A stretch of DNA of 64,000 nucleotides, taken from the NCBI GenBank assembly GCA_004123355.1, contig SCHM01000001.1, positions 3,526,001 to 3,590,000 of the forward strand, given 5' to 3'. Origin of the DNA: Amphirosellinia nigrospora. Lineage: Eukaryota; Ascomycota; Sordariomycetes; Xylariales; Xylariaceae. The stretch's first letter is position 1. Each line of letters starts with the position of its first letter. Positions 1 through 13,500 of the stretch are shown here, one piece after another. The position numbers and the translations under genes are program-made. The notes under the pieces were generated by a model. The model saw only the letters and a list, made by a program, of their open reading frames with translations. It did no database searches and was not told the origin of the DNA.

Positions 1-1347
1 ACGTATACCCAAAACGGGAACTTGTTTGTATTTATTTAGCTCCGCCTGCATGACCTACCCGTCTTTTCTCCAACTCCAAGTCGGGGGAGGGTCGTGAAGG
101 TCCCATCCCCGCAACCCTCCAACTGCCGGCTCCCCCACTCCAGACGCAAACGAGGAACGCCATCGTAGCAGCGTATGACTCGTGAGATGCCCACTACGTG
201 TTAGCCGCGTTGTCAGTTCTTTGCGCGGGCCATTTATTCGGCTCTTTTGTGCGATGGTATACGTCATTCTGTATAGAATTGGTGTCGTCAAAGGAATAGG
301 CATACGATGAACTCGTACTCCAGACATAGCTTAGGGGTTGATATCAACTTCCAAAAGTGCCATCAACGGCACGTGAGGAGAATGCCTAATCATATACCTA
401 TTAATATCAGTATCTGGTTATTACTGCTAGACCCTGCCGTGGAACGGGAAACCCAGTTCTATAGTCGTCCCATTATACTGTATAGCAACCCCAGCTGTAT
501 TCTGCGACCAATAGTATCTATTAAATGTCAAGCCTAGCTCTAAATAAGCATACCCGACCCTACATTACCTTGCTGTACCTTACCTACCTAATAGATATGA
601 AATGACCTTTAACCTAGTTCAGTCATACATTTCATGCAACGTTGATGCTGCAGCAGACATTATACCCCCAGTCTGAGGCTGTATTACTGAGTCTCCCACT
701 CCAAAGTGTTAGCAGAGGACGTTCGTCCAATCTACGAAGACTGATGAATGTTGTGGACCTGTTACGCAACCTCTACATGAATTCACTGGACCTCTAACCC
801 TAACTACACAGTAAATGCCCCGCATGCATGTACGTATAGCTCTAACACATTCTGTTGTCCCCAACGCGGTGGGGACAGTTGTTCACTCATGAAGGGTGTG
901 ACCAGAGCATAAAACAGGTGATCGACAGGAGGTAGGTATCACGAGCGTCGCTTTACGCCTAGTCAAAAAAAAATAAGTCTTCTATTTCCAATACCTAGAC
1001 ACATTCAGTGGTTGAGGCCCTAGGTATTACGGTAGCATACAGCGCGGTTACGGAAGTTTCTCTGGATGCGACTAAATAGACATGGCGGTGACAGCGATGT
1101 TGTTAGCTCTCCACTATCTTATGTCGCCGACCAGAGAAAACTATAAGCTAGATACCTAGATGATCTTATCAAGAAACTCACTCGGGAGGAATCTATTCAT
1201 CCGTCATAAGCGGTCCGAAGTCAGCCGCTCGCACCTACCAGAGAGAGAAAATTATGTTAGGTCACATAAACCATCCTAATAAAAAGTTCATGTAACAATT
1301 CCAAGAGTCTCTTTTCTCTCTCGAATCGTGTAGACTTCACCTCAGCT
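1..1347. other. Intergenic, no gene recognised
   Basis: No reading frame here resembles a known protein and none has splice-consistent neighbours. The stretch is of average GC and contains one of the TACCTACCTA-type motifs that recur in the intergenic DNA of this window (near 572-590). It lies downstream of the minus-strand GH16 gene, so it would hold that gene's 3' UTR and terminator; neither can be placed exactly. Confidence 0.5.
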
Positions 1348-2616
1348 TTAGAAAATGGTATATACGAAAGCCATAGCAAGCCAAAGGGCCCATACCCGCG
1401 CAGCCAACACGCTGGAACCACTCTCCTCGTCTCCGTCTTTGTTGTCACCGTTTCCGCCATCATTTGAGCCACCATAAGTTGTCTGATTTGGTGTCAAGTT
1501 ATCGCCATTGCTAAAGAAAAATGTTGTGTTACGGTCCGGTATGGCACAGACCGCACCACTTGCTGTAGGGTCTTTGCACCTCAATGCGAAATCCCGCTGA
1601 CGCTGCTCGAGCGACGAATTAAAATACGCCTTGACATAGCTTACAGTTGTGACTGCATCCGCGGTCGGGGGGCCGTGTGACCAGCCCGGATTCCCATTAC
1701 TCCAATGCGATAATAGAAGATGCCCGGCTGTTGTAGGCACACTGGAGCCGGTCATCTCGGAGAGCAGGTTACCGTCTGCGTAAAAGAATACCTTGTCGGG
1801 CAAGAAGTCGAAGCGATACTCATGAAAATCCGTCGTCGGGTCGAAGGGTAGATGAACCCGACGCAAGCCCGTCGTGTTCGCAGCGTCGTATCCAGCAGCC
1901 GCTGCTTCTTTAGACTGGAGGACAAGGTTAACCGGAAACAAACCCTGAGATTTGTTAAACTCGGCGGAGAGGAATTCGATATCGATCTCTTGCGTGTCGT
2001 TCTGATACTAAGGAAGGCAGCCAGTCAACTAAAATTCAAGAGATGTATTTAACCATAAGGTCAGTCAAACACTCACCCAAAAGAAAGCACTACAAGTCCC
2101 AGGCACATCGGTAGTCTTGATACCAGCCCGGAAAGTGCCATGGAAATAATGCAGATCTGACGTGGAGACTTCGGCTACGGGGACCCTGTTTTCTTCCATG
2201 ACGTTCCGGACAACTAACAGCAGTCCGGCCTCCAAGCCGAGGGTACCGGGGCCGTTGAAAAGCTTGGGGTCTTTGATGTTGTTGGACATGACATTCCGAA
2301 CAGCAAAGGATTCCCCGAACGGACCACGGGATACTTCACTCGATATATTGTATCCTTGCGGTGCCCATCCATGGCTAGTTCCCCCTTCCCCGTTGCCAGT
2401 GATGTCAATGTGGATGAAGTCGGTCTCGTGCAGGTCGGTGAATACGTGCTGAGTACCGTCAGAGCTGGTGGTCATCGAGTATCCGCATTCACAGTCACTG
2501 ATGACGAGGCCGAAGAGGAGCGGTAAGACGGCGAGAACGCAATATGAAACCATCGAAACATATAGTGGTTGTGGGAGCCTCATGGTGCTCGTCAGAACCC
2601 ACGTGCCTGGTATCAC
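1348..2616 (-). CDS. GPI-anchored glycoside hydrolase family 16 (glucanase-like)
   Basis: Two exons, 2616-2077 and 2007-1348, joined across a 69 bp phase-0 intron (donor gtgagt, acceptor ccttag), give about 399 aa. The splice joins FFW to YQNDTQEIDIEF, restoring the GH16 active-site motif E-I-D-I-E, in which the first Glu is the nucleophile and the last the acid/base. The N-terminus has a hydrophobic signal segment followed by DCECGYS, common in fungal GH16 proteins. The first Met is at 2616, but Met12 (2583) or Met22 (2553) would give a more typical signal peptide. The C-terminus is an Asn/Gly/Asp-rich linker, then SSVLAARVWALWLAMAFVYTIF-type hydrophobic sequence, which suggests a GPI-attachment signal and a cell-wall or membrane location. 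Such enzymes cleave or remodel beta-1,3/1,4-glucans; the exact substrate cannot be read from sequence. The frame is intact. Confidence 0.85.
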
Positions 2617-4261
2617 TTATGTGATCCCGTCAAGTAGTGATGACTGACATATGCTGTGATCAGAAACGAGTGATAAGGTGCACTAGCACACAGATGAACA
2701 GGGATCAGCTAATGATCCGAGCAGAAGAACGAGTCCAGAATGAGGCAGAGCGAGCGAGCGAGCGTATGTGTGAGGTAGGAAAAACGTCCACCCCTATTGC
2801 TATCGGGTTCATGTGCTCAGACACAACAAGCATGTAAGTAAGTTGCAAATGGACGCTGCCTAGAATCCTAGCGAGGGGAATTGCCAATTGGGGCAGGTTG
2901 TAATGTCTCTGTAAGTGCCTTGCCGAACTCAACCATAACAGCGTGGTATACAGAGTAAAAGAGGGAAGGGATGAGCAACACGTATTGCAACAACACATGG
3001 CAGACAATAAGGGGAGGATGGAGTCATGGACAACCCGGAGTGGGACACGACATCTTGACCACCCAGAAGAACACGAAATAGATTAAAGCAAGATTGGGCA
3101 ATTGAAGCCCCGGCCGGAAGTGTTGAGTAAGAGAAAGAAGAAAACATGAATAAATTGCGAGGGAAATTGCTTGTGTTTGACCACATGCAGTGGATAGGAT
3201 GGCCCGATAGATACATGTACCTACCTACCTAAGGTATCAGGAGGCGGATACACGCATGTACACACATAATGAGGTGGAGGTACGAAACCCGCGCCTGTAC
3301 TTGCAAGCACTTATCTGATGTGACTGCCGTGTTAGATATTTCAAGCCACGTCGGCCGTCAGTAGTCTATATGCCGCCAATGAAAGGTGCAATGCCGCTGT
3401 ACAGTGTGTGGTGTTTGGTATTTGGCCGCTTCGTGTTTACTAACAATCCCACCTAGGTACTCAAAGTAAACAACACACGACATTTTATATGGACTCAAGA
3501 CTACGATTGACTTCGGGCATGAGAAGTGATGCGAATTTCAATTAAGCTCGCACTTTGGATCTATACATTTGAAAAAAGAGCAAATTCCAATCACATATCA
3601 GGCAATTTGTGCGCGCAATGCCTCCTCCCGCCGGCTGCCCCTCATGAAACCGTCACCGTCGACCCCCCAACTACCAGCTCTTATTACGTGAGAGATGTTG
3701 GAGAGGAGTAAGAAAGCCAACCAGAAAATGCTAGGAAACTGAAAAGGGAGAAGACAAGAACAAAGCCAGAGCGACTATGTAGAAAAACAACAAGGTATAT
3801 GACAATCTGCCGACAAAACCAATTCAGAAGAGGGAGATAAAACGGCAGGTCGATTGAAAGCGCGGAAAAATTGACGACAGCATTAAACAAGAGTATGAGT
3901 GCCGTAGCTAATACAACAGAGGGGAAGAGAAGCTCCGGCAATGGACCAGCCAGTCCTGCATCAGACATTACGGTGCGCATCATGTCGCGCTGATATCCCC
4001 TCCGCCAGGTCACCGAGAGAGCCCAGTCTGCCATCCCAGTCCCCCATCATTACCAGTGACCCTATGCAGACGTTGGATGCAAAGACAAACGCAGATACGA
4101 CGGAACTCCAGAGTCAACCACCCCCCGGCGCCTTTCCCGACCGAGTCGAACGAAACCACGACAGAAATGACTAGGTATATGTGCAGGAAATTAAGCCCTC
4201 TCCATCCGTCAGTTCAAGGAAAACAGGAACAAAGGAAACTCGTGAATCTCGTTATCGGATA
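2617..4261. other. Intergenic, no gene recognised
   Basis: This is the spacer between the GH16 start and the transcription factor stop, both on the minus strand. It should hold the GH16 promoter. A minus-strand frame at 3684-4034 contains hydrophobic stretches but resembles nothing I know. A TACCTACCTACC motif lies at about 3220-3232. Confidence 0.45.
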
Positions 4262-6906
4262 TTAATACACGCTCTCCTCATCTGCCCCCTGCGAAATCAT
4301 AGACGGCGTCGAAACATTGGAAGATGCTTCCACATCATCGACGTAGCCGATTAGAGCTTGGGAGTGCAGACGGAAAGACTCGCCCATAAGCCTGGTGATG
4401 CTGTGGTGTCCATGTTAGCAGTTGATTTTCGTTATATCGACAATGGTCAAGACTTACCCCCAAACCACCACTTCATCGAGCATGGAGCCCAGAGATGAGC
4501 GACGGTACCACTGAGCTGCGGTGAGTTCAGGGTACCCTCGGACTCCTTCTCAAACAGCAACCGAACCTTGTGATACATGGCCATCTCTTCCTCCGTAGCA
4601 GGTTCCTCGTCATGTTCCAGACGGACAGCCACAAGGTGAGTGTGATCATGAGGTCCATGCCGCATAGGGGGTGCTCAATGCTCCAGTTCGTGGGTGATGT
4701 ACGGGCAACCCAGCGCACGCCTTGGCGGACTGCGGTTTCGATGCAGTTATAACACTCCTGAATGACCTTGATCATCTCGCTGGACCGCTTAACACGGTCC
4801 CGAGCTTTTGACATCGCTGCAGCAACTTCATAGTGGTCGTGATACCGGAGCGCTTCTTGGACGCCCTTGAGGTCGACTTCGAGGCGAGCACGGGCGTTGC
4901 GATACATAGCTTTAGCGTTGAAGATCAGCGGATGGCCCTTGTGGGGAGCACTGAGCGGGACCGCGTCGGCTTCAGGTTCACAAAGCCCAATGATTTCTCC
5001 CATGTCTCCAGGGCAAGCCGAAGCTTGTACTCAGTAACCACATCCTGCAAAGCTTCGGGGCTGCGCTTCTGATACCATACCTCGAGAAACAGGGTGTTGA
5101 TCATAACACGCGTAGCAAAGGCGCTGTATTTCAATGTTTCTCCTTGGAAGAGGTTGTCGTGGGCAACCATAAAAGTGATTCCTGGCGACGTCTTCAATTG
5201 TTCGTACCAAGCACTGTCATCAGCTACTTTCGAGTTCCACAATGCCTCAGATGATGGCAACTGCAAATCCTCGAATTCGTTGAAGCTCATAGCGGGCGTA
5301 TGATTGTAGGTGAGCGTCAATATCCGAAGAAGATGTACACCGCATAGTAGGTTCGACGGCAGCCTTCATCCTCAATCCATTCCGCACGGGAGGGGAGAGC
5401 ACCTTCACGAGCGTCTTGGCGTAGCTTTAGCTCGTACCGATTACCCGCAACCATATTAGCCAGCAGACTTTTGATAGAGCAAGCCCACTCAAGTCCCTTC
5501 GGATCACCACTCCAACTAGCAAAGATCATGTTCAGTAGCGAGCTTTGCATCGTCCACAGCGGGCATTTCCGTGAGCTGAAATTCTCTTTGTTTTGCAGAA
5601 ATTGGTTCACCAAGACTTTGGATCCAATATGTAGCATATACGCTTGGTCCTGGTCAAAGGCGTAGAGAGCGCCAATGGATAAGACAGCGAGCAGAATGGC
5701 TGGAGACACTTGAGTCACATTGAAAGATGACGGGTGCAGAAATGGAAGATGATGATGGAACAGACCAAAATAGGTCGCCAGATACCGATTCATCGAGCCA
5801 AGATTAGGAACACGAAACCCTTCCGGGATTGCGTGCTCGCTGTCGTGGGCTCGAATGTTATCTAATATCATGTTGCGCTCTTCATCGTTGAGAACCTGAG
5901 GAGCCTTGAAGCCGGCCGAGGCCTGTACTAGGTTAGCTAATAAATTCCCATATAAATTGGGGGGAGGTGGGAACTAGAATGCAATGCGAGGGGTTGGGGC
6001 CTGTCTGCGCTATACTCACACTAGCAAAGGACTGCTGGGACTCAAATGAACCGGAACCAGAGGACGTAACAGACTGGGCCTTAGCTTCTGCCACAGCCGA
6101 GGACATGAATGCATCCCAGGGAACGCTATGAGGAAGAGGAGCGCTGGTTGGAGGGTAGATGACAGCGGGATCCATCAACGGCGCACCATTCGCAGGATAT
6201 GTTACAGTCGGACTTGAAGCATACGGACTACCAGCATCACTATCACGCATGGCGGCTGTGGCTTTGTGATGAAGGTCGGCAACCAACATGGCGGCATGTT
6301 CGACATCAAAGACACCCTCACTACTGGCTTCTATTTGCTCGCTTAGAGTAGACGTATCTAAGGTGATGGATGCCTTGGCAGAGCCATTGATAGCTCTGGC
6401 CTTAGCACCACCCGGCACGGCGCTTCCCGTCGCTGTGGAGAGGGACACCTCCATCTTTGGCATGGACAGTGCGATCGTGTCGAAGGAGAAGATCTCGTCG
6501 TACAAAAGTACTCTTGCATTTCATACACTTGAATGGGCGCTCTTTTGTGTCTGTGTGACTCTCAAGTTAGCTCTAGAACCTATGCGCATGTGAATGATGG
6601 TGTTGAGGGGTAGTCGAGTCGCACCATCGGCATCGGCGTCGGTAACGTCGAGTCGGGAAGCGAGAAGAGGGGTCGGGGGAGGGGTGAATGGGATATTGAG
6701 TTGGGAAGCGCATAGGCACCCGAAGAAAGGAAACGACGGCGCCACTTACGCGACCGCTCATGTCTGCTGCGGTGTTCACTTCTACTAAAAGCTCTGGCGC
6801 AGAACGAGCACTTGTATTTACGTTCTGGTTGAGCGAGGGGGGTCTTGCGGGCGACCGTAGTTGTGGAGGCGGCGGTGGGCAAAGCTGCCACGCTGGCGCC
6901 GGGCAT
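4262..6906 (-). CDS. C2H2 zinc-finger / fungal-specific transcription factor
   Basis: Exons read as 6906-6750, 6550-6020, 5922-4458 and 4400-4262, about 763 codons. Two N-terminal C2H2 fingers are split by a 199 bp intron: YKCSFCARAFSRSEHRSRH, then, after the linker ERSHTKERPFKC, KSTFVRRDLLLRH. The rest is a Ser/Ala-rich linker and a long helical region with ERNMILDNIRAHDSEHAIPE, YFGLFHHHLPFLHPSSF and WIEDEGCRRTYYAVYIFFG, which match the fungal transcription factor regulatory domain. It should be a nuclear DNA-binding regulator; its targets are unknown. Single-base frame changes occur near 6407 (extra G), 5320 (A missing), 4990 (T missing), 4635 and 4465 (G missing before the last intron). 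Protein similarity continues across each one, so I treat this as one gene with probable consensus errors; a decayed copy is the alternative. The C-terminus ends ADEESVY. Confidence 0.83.
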
Positions 6907-8600
6907 CTTGGCTGATTGTCGAGGTGTTGGACTCGAGCGCGTTGACGGAATGATGGTGTTGGCTTTGAATCAATCGACGACGGCAACGACGAGGACGATG
7001 GTGACTGGACTTGGCTGGATTGCTAGACAATGACTGCGGTCGACTACTCCGGGAAAACTGTGCTAATTTCCTGACCCTTCAGACTGATAGTTGAAATCGC
7101 CTGGCTCCTCTGCTCGCTCGCACGCTCCCGTGGGATTTAAAGTGTGTCTTGTTGACTCGACTTGATGTAGCTGGTCATTTGAATGGCTATATGGGTCATG
7201 GGATGCTGTATAAAAGGGATGAGTGGCCTGGGCCGTGGGTTGGTCTCGATACGCGATGTATCTGAGATGTTGCGACCGTCCTTTAAAAGCAAGGCGACGC
7301 GGGTTGGGAGCTTTGTGTCCGACGGTTGGATGCGAAGAGGGGTTATGTTGATGGGAGGCAGATGGGATAGGAAATGCAAAAAAGCAGGAAATAAAAAAGG
7401 AGGGGATGGGGGGAAGGGATGAAGAGGGGACAAAAGAGGGAGGAAATTGTGCTGTTGCTTGCACTGGGAGCGCTGACCGTCGCAGTGTCGCGAGTGCACA
7501 AGGAGCGAGCCAGCGAGCGGACAGGCGGGCCTAAGGAGGGGAACCGCTGTATCTTGCTTGGCCCCGTAGAGGGGGTGAGTGGGCTGGCTAGGTAGCGATG
7601 GCGGTGGTGGTACCTACTGTAGGCGGGTATGCTGGGCGTGCAGTACAGTGCAGCGCAGTGGAGGTCCCTTGAGCAGAACAACAGAGTCTGAACAGAGCTG
7701 GCGCTGGCGCTCAGGTTACTCTATACAGTGCGAATATGGCGTCGTCTTCTTTAGTACAACCTTGCACCTCTTTGAGCCCGACACGCGAGACAGGAACGCT
7801 GGGGGTGGGGTGGCTTGGGAGGCGGGCAGTGGGTAGCGAAGCGGGCAACTGAGTGCAGGTGGGGTTGATGGTGTGGCTTCGGCGGGGACATCTCGATCGA
7901 GTCAGTGTGTTCGGATCAGGATTGGGGTGGAGCAAATTTCCCAGTTTAGGAATGGCTAGTCTGGGCTCCGAATGATTAGGCTGCGGGATAGTGAGCATTA
8001 CTGCCATGTACCCTGCTACCTGTCTAGACGCCGTCTGCCAGCAACAGCAGATATGAGGGCACTCTGGGCCATATAGCTGGGCACCTACCTGTTTGTTTCA
8101 CCGTATATTCAAGTACCTACTAACCGGCATCATTGCCAGGTGTACACTACACTACGCTAGAAAGAGCATAAACAGGTCGGGCATGTTGTCCAGTACACAG
8201 CGGACCCTCGGCAAGTCTTGGCGGGGGTAACAGGGCCGCCGGGTTGGGATTCCAGTGGGGTTGTACAGCTCGCCAGTGGATTCGTGCCCCTGGAGCAAAA
8301 CACTACGTGTACCGGAAAGATGCCCTACAAAAGGGAAAACCTGCCCCGTGGCCCCTCTCCAGCTGCTGTCGCCAGGCGGTCTGAGGCGCTCTATATCTAA
8401 TGAGGCAAAGCACTTACATACGCCAGTAGACTCGCCTTCACCGCTCTTAAAAGACAGGCGGTATAACTATGCAGTAGATAGGAATCAACAACAATGCAAG
8501 ATATTCTCGCCGAACTAGGCGCGGTGCTTTACAGCAGACAAGAAAGGCGGAATGACGACTGCACAGACAAGTGTACTGCTAGTGTAGTGTGGTGTGGTGT
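6907..8600. other. Upstream region of the zinc-finger gene
   Basis: No gene is recognised. On the minus strand the sequence is rich in C and T (G/A-rich on plus, for example 7380-7445), as is common in fungal promoters and 5' leaders. Short frames on both strands are proline- and serine-rich low-complexity artefacts of this composition. It probably contains the promoter and 5' UTR of the transcription factor. Confidence 0.45.
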
Positions 8601-8630
8601 GGTGTAGTGTACTATGTAGTGTAGATGGCG
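8575..8630. repeat. TGTGG/TGTAG microsatellite
   Basis: A run of degenerate pentamers (TGTAG and TGTGG alternating) is directly visible. Related TGTAG/CTACA words recur in nearby non-coding DNA, around 8130-8155, 10075-10105, 10280-10300 and 17280-17310. Confidence 0.7.
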
Positions 8631-10566
8631 GGTGCTGAAGAACGGTACTTACACGTACAGTGTGTTCCTTGCAGAAGTGAGATTCGCGGGAACACCGTCG
8701 CGCAATCCAAGGATGGCCCTTCAACGCTAGATATCTCAAGTAGGTAACGTGCACTGTTTCCTGCAAATAGCGATGGGAATTGGATACTGTGTTGTGTAAA
8801 CCTGCTTTGTCGGCTTTCTCCAGCCACATGTATGAGAGCGCACAGACACTGCCCGCCAACACTCTACATACTGTACTTGTATACCTACCTACTGAGAGGC
8901 AGGTAGGTACTGTGTGCTTGAAGGAGCTGTAAATAACATGATGGGCACACCAGCCCGTGACCCTGGCCTAGTACGTAAGTCTACCTAGTCCAGATCCAAG
9001 AGCTTCACCCCATCTGCCATGTAAGTACACATTGCAAAAGCACCAACGCTTTCCAAAATGGGTCTAGCTCATCCTGCAGCTCCTGTCAAAGCTATCATAG
9101 GCAAGTACCTACTGTAGGTACCCAGATACCGTATGGAGCTATTATCGTGCCCATCCGGAAGTGAAATTGAATGTGGGTCTACATTGTCTTCCGAGACTTC
9201 CAGTTGGCAGGTTGACGGAGCCCACCCCCCGTCTATTCGGCCAACGTATCATAGGCTACCTCTTTCCGCCCTTCTGCAAGGCTGTGGATGAAGTAGTTCA
9301 TGCTACTAGTGTACATCCCTACACCAACACCACCTGGCACCTGTGTAGTGCCTGTTGTGCAACATTATCCTGGTGCCACTTTTGGCCCACCTGTTCCGCA
9401 GCGCAGGTCTCGATGGCCTTTGCTCCCCGTGATCACTCACCACGACCAATTACACGATGACAACTACAGCATCACTTGTCATTGATAACTGCCTGCTGTA
9501 TTGGTCATCGGCGGACTTTGGCTACAGTTAATCGACCTCTTCAGGTGTCAACTTTTTTGGGGTTGCCCACAAACCCGGGAAAGCATTTGAGCAAGGTCTG
9601 GTTTGCGATTCTAACCCAGCCCTCGGAAATCGAATACTAGGTAGGGCTCCTCGCCAACTGCTGAATTATGCCAAAACTATAGCCAGCAGCATTGGCGTTA
9701 AACCTATGTATTTCGCATTTACTTGCAGTTCAAGTCAGCATATAGTGGACAAAATTATCGACTATGCCGTTCGGGAATATGAGATTGGAGTGGGTTGAAT
9801 TGACCCCACGCTGTTTTAAATACCAACTTTAATCTCCCTACGCGGTTACAGTGATGTTGATGTGTCTTCCGGGAACCAAGGCAATCCCTTAGACCATTTC
9901 ACACAAGGCGACCACAACCATCCCTCAATCAAGGAGACGCTGAACGAAAACTCGCAACAAACTAGAAAACAATTTATGAACTCGAGTTCTTAGGGATTGA
10001 GGAGGGGTTGGCCTGTCGAAATTGAACGCGGGGCAGAGTACACACACAGCACAGTAGTGTAGCCCACATCTATGTCAGTCATGGGTATGCTGTACACTAC
10101 ACACCGAAATCAAACATCGACCAGGGTGAGGACCCTCAAACATGATATGAGAATAAGGACCCCTCGCGTTGGTAGGGAAGGAACAACAAACTTTCGGGGT
10201 CCTGATCAGGATAAGAGTCGATAACATATCACCTCAGCATCATCCTAAAGGGGGCTGACAGACGCTCTTCTCGCCATCTACTGTACACTACAGTAGTGTT
10301 TAGTCTATATGCTAGTCATCGGCTATTGCATCTATATTTACGCAAGGAAACCAGAGGGAAGTTTTTTTTTCTTTTGCCACCAATCATCCCAATCTTACAG
10401 TAGGTACTGAGGTTTAGACAGATAGACAGACTCGTCAGCAACTGAGATTCATCGCCCCACCATCGAGTAGCAACTCGTACAGGGGAATTTGAGATAATTT
10501 CCTAGGGCGAAGGATCCAGCTTCGTCCGCTTTTCTAGAAGAACATTGGAAGTCTCAAGAGAATGCT

Positions 10567-10583
10567 CCCCCCCCCCCCCCCCC
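10567..10583. repeat. Poly-C run (17 bases)
   Basis: Seventeen consecutive C residues. Such runs are prone to length variation and to sequencing error. Confidence 0.95.
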
Positions 10584-13500
10584 ACTATCGATTGAAGAAC
10601 GCGTTAAGTGGCCGCATGAAGCCTCGCTATTGCAACCGCTCCAGGGATACTTGGGTGTGCTGGAATTCATCTTAAATAAGGATCACGTCTAGTGCGTGCC
10701 GACCGATGCAAGAAATATTGCGAAACTCACCGGCGATACCGACGCGGGACTGAACATATTCATCATTACTTACGGATATGAACAGACCCTCGGATATTAA
10801 CATCCCTACTCTCCATACCGTGCCCTGCACTAGCAACCCAAGCATACGGTTTTGATCATCTTGCTTTCCTGCTAGCATAGTGAATAGTTGTCGTCGTCAA
10901 AGCCAACAAGCGCACGCATGTTTCCCGCTACACTACGCCCTAAGTTGGTAGTTTTGAGACTTGTCACCGCGAACTGCATACGTGCATGACAGCAAATGTG
11001 GAGGGGTCATCTCCGCATCGTCGTCGGTTCCCACTTGATTAAACATACCAGACTACTGTATGCTCTAAGGCATAGCGCCAACCTGAGGGAGGAGCAGTAC
11101 TTAAGGCATCTAATGTGTCTGCGTTCAGCCCTAGATATGCTATATATGAACACTTCTCGCCCATACCACTACTTTTGCGGCAAGGGAGATTTTTGTGCCT
11201 TCAAAGGGAGAAAGCAATTCATCTCATCAATGGGACGATCTCCGAGGCACTGTATGGAGTGAACCAGTCAGTTGCAAGATCACACAGTACACGCTACTGC
11301 AATATTGAGCGAGCAGGGGTTCGCTTTTGGCATGGCGGAAAACCAAGAACAGGGCTTTGGTGCACGCGATCCACGCGGGGAGCTTCCGGACACAGACTAC
11401 TCCACGTGTGCTAGAACAGCTCATAGTCGTATTGAAGGTCGACCGGGTTACCGGCCAGATCCACCATGATGTCTACTTACGCAACATTGCTATGCCGCTA
11501 AAGCAAATTGCGAATACCTGGAGCGCTATGCTGTCTTAAGTACAAGTGATGCAACGATACCACCCTCAGCTTGGAATTCTATCACAGCTTCCACGGGAGA
11601 TTACGGCTTCTCGAAGGTCCAAATTTAGTATCCCTGCCACTTCTATTGTTCATGTTGGGAAAAAATTTTCCTTGGATGAGAAACCCGAGTAGTGTATCTG
11701 TTATCGCTGATAATGATTACTTACCCATCTGCTTGGGACTAAGACATGCTCTCCTGACGATCCGCCTGTTCCTGCGTGTGGCTGCACATTTTGTCGCCAC
11801 CAGTGGGTAAAAGGAAAAGGCGGGCTGAAGCTTGTCTCAGATCGTAGTGTAATTAACGACCTGTCAACAAATTGCAATCTCGGACAGTAATTACTTGCAG
11901 CATCTATTAAAAGTTGATCCTCAAAAAATAGCTGTACGATGCAAATCTCCTACAACATGTTCGCATCCGTCTACGATCACGTTACTTGAATATACAGTAC
12001 TTGTATGGATGATAGGCCGGTCTTCGGATCCCTTTCTAAGTCATTATGGCAGATATAGCGGTCAAGGTCCGATTAACTTGTCGCCCTTGACCTCCCAACC
12101 ACCGCGGAATACAGTAGTTTGTCAACTACAACACCCGAGGTGGATAATAGGGAACTCTCCCCGGTGGCACTTGGTTGGTTGTGGTTCATTGAAGTTGAGA
12201 CATCTCGAAGAGTAAGCGACAGCTTCTTCTCAGATTAAGGTGGACGCGACGGTCCGTCTAGTAGATAGCACATCCTACCGCCACACTAGATTCACTAACC
12301 TGGCCTTCCCCGTGCGCTAGAATTTCACGAGGAACTCCCGGGTCCGTTGCTGACCGACAACACTGCGGTCAGCAGGGGGCTGTCAGATAGAAAGGCATTC
12401 AAATCTCCGGCCGTTTGCCTCAGCGATTCTTACGTGATAGCGGTAAGTTTATTAGTGGCATAATCCGAACAGCTCTCTACGCGAGAATGGACGTGATTAA
12501 TGTCAATAGGTACTATTTTATAGATTCCGAAGCTATTATAGGTCCTTCACGGCATGCATGCTGTTCTGTTACTGACCGCCTTCCACTCAACCTCGTATTC
12601 TCTGGGCACGACTACAATCTAGCCAACTGCCTGTTTCGTAAATTAAACGGTGAGTTGTTCAAGGTGAGACTTGTGTCAACCACTTTTTATCAGGGTGGGT
12701 AGCTTTACAAGACGCCTCATCCGATTTAATCATTTCTACTGTCAAGGTTCACATATCTTAATGGAGCCAGATTATTCTTGACCACACAGACAGTTGACTA
12801 TATTAAAAATGGTTCGATACGATGTTGGAACTAGTTATCCGTAAATAACAATTACTCTGGCGCCCTCAAGCAATATATCTCGAATTCGTTGCAGCCCTTG
12901 CTAAGACTATACATAGTAGAGCTTATAGACTTTTCCATAACTAAAAAATATATGGTCGACACCTCCAGGACTGTGAGCCTCTCTTGGGAAACGGCAATTG
13001 CTATGGACGGAGTTTTGTCAGTCATCGTCGTGTCCAAAGAGAATTAGCCAAACGTACAACGGTGACAAGAAGCCGTAATGAAATAGATAGAAACCCCGCG
13101 ATAGCGATCAGGCAACCAAATTATCTTCTGTAGCGACTATCCTACGCCTGACAGAGTTATGTTGTCCTTGCATCAGTGTTGCAGATACTGCGACCTCATA
13201 AGACTGCCAAATCAATCTCGGGAGTCAGTTAGGATGTATAGGAGACGATTGTTCTAGGCAATGCCCCGCGCAAAGTATTCGGCACACAGCGACAGGTGGT
13301 CAGAATATCTCTCTATCCCAATATCAACTTAAGACACATCATGGGCGCCTGTTGTTTGGTAATGGAGTTTCCAAATACATTCGTATACGTAGCTCATTTA
13401 TATGCTAGAAACTCTTTATTGTAGTCTCAAATCTCAAAGCGCGAATTGTGACGCTGAACCAGAAGCCTGATGAAATAAATACCGAGGATGATTCAACAGT

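Noticed and set aside
3684-4034. Minus-strand 116-codon frame with hydrophobic stretches
   Set aside because: No family signature, signal context or splice partners; likely chance.
10996-12702. Several plus-strand frames of 65-106 codons
   Set aside because: They overlap in different frames, cannot be joined by good introns and resemble no known protein.
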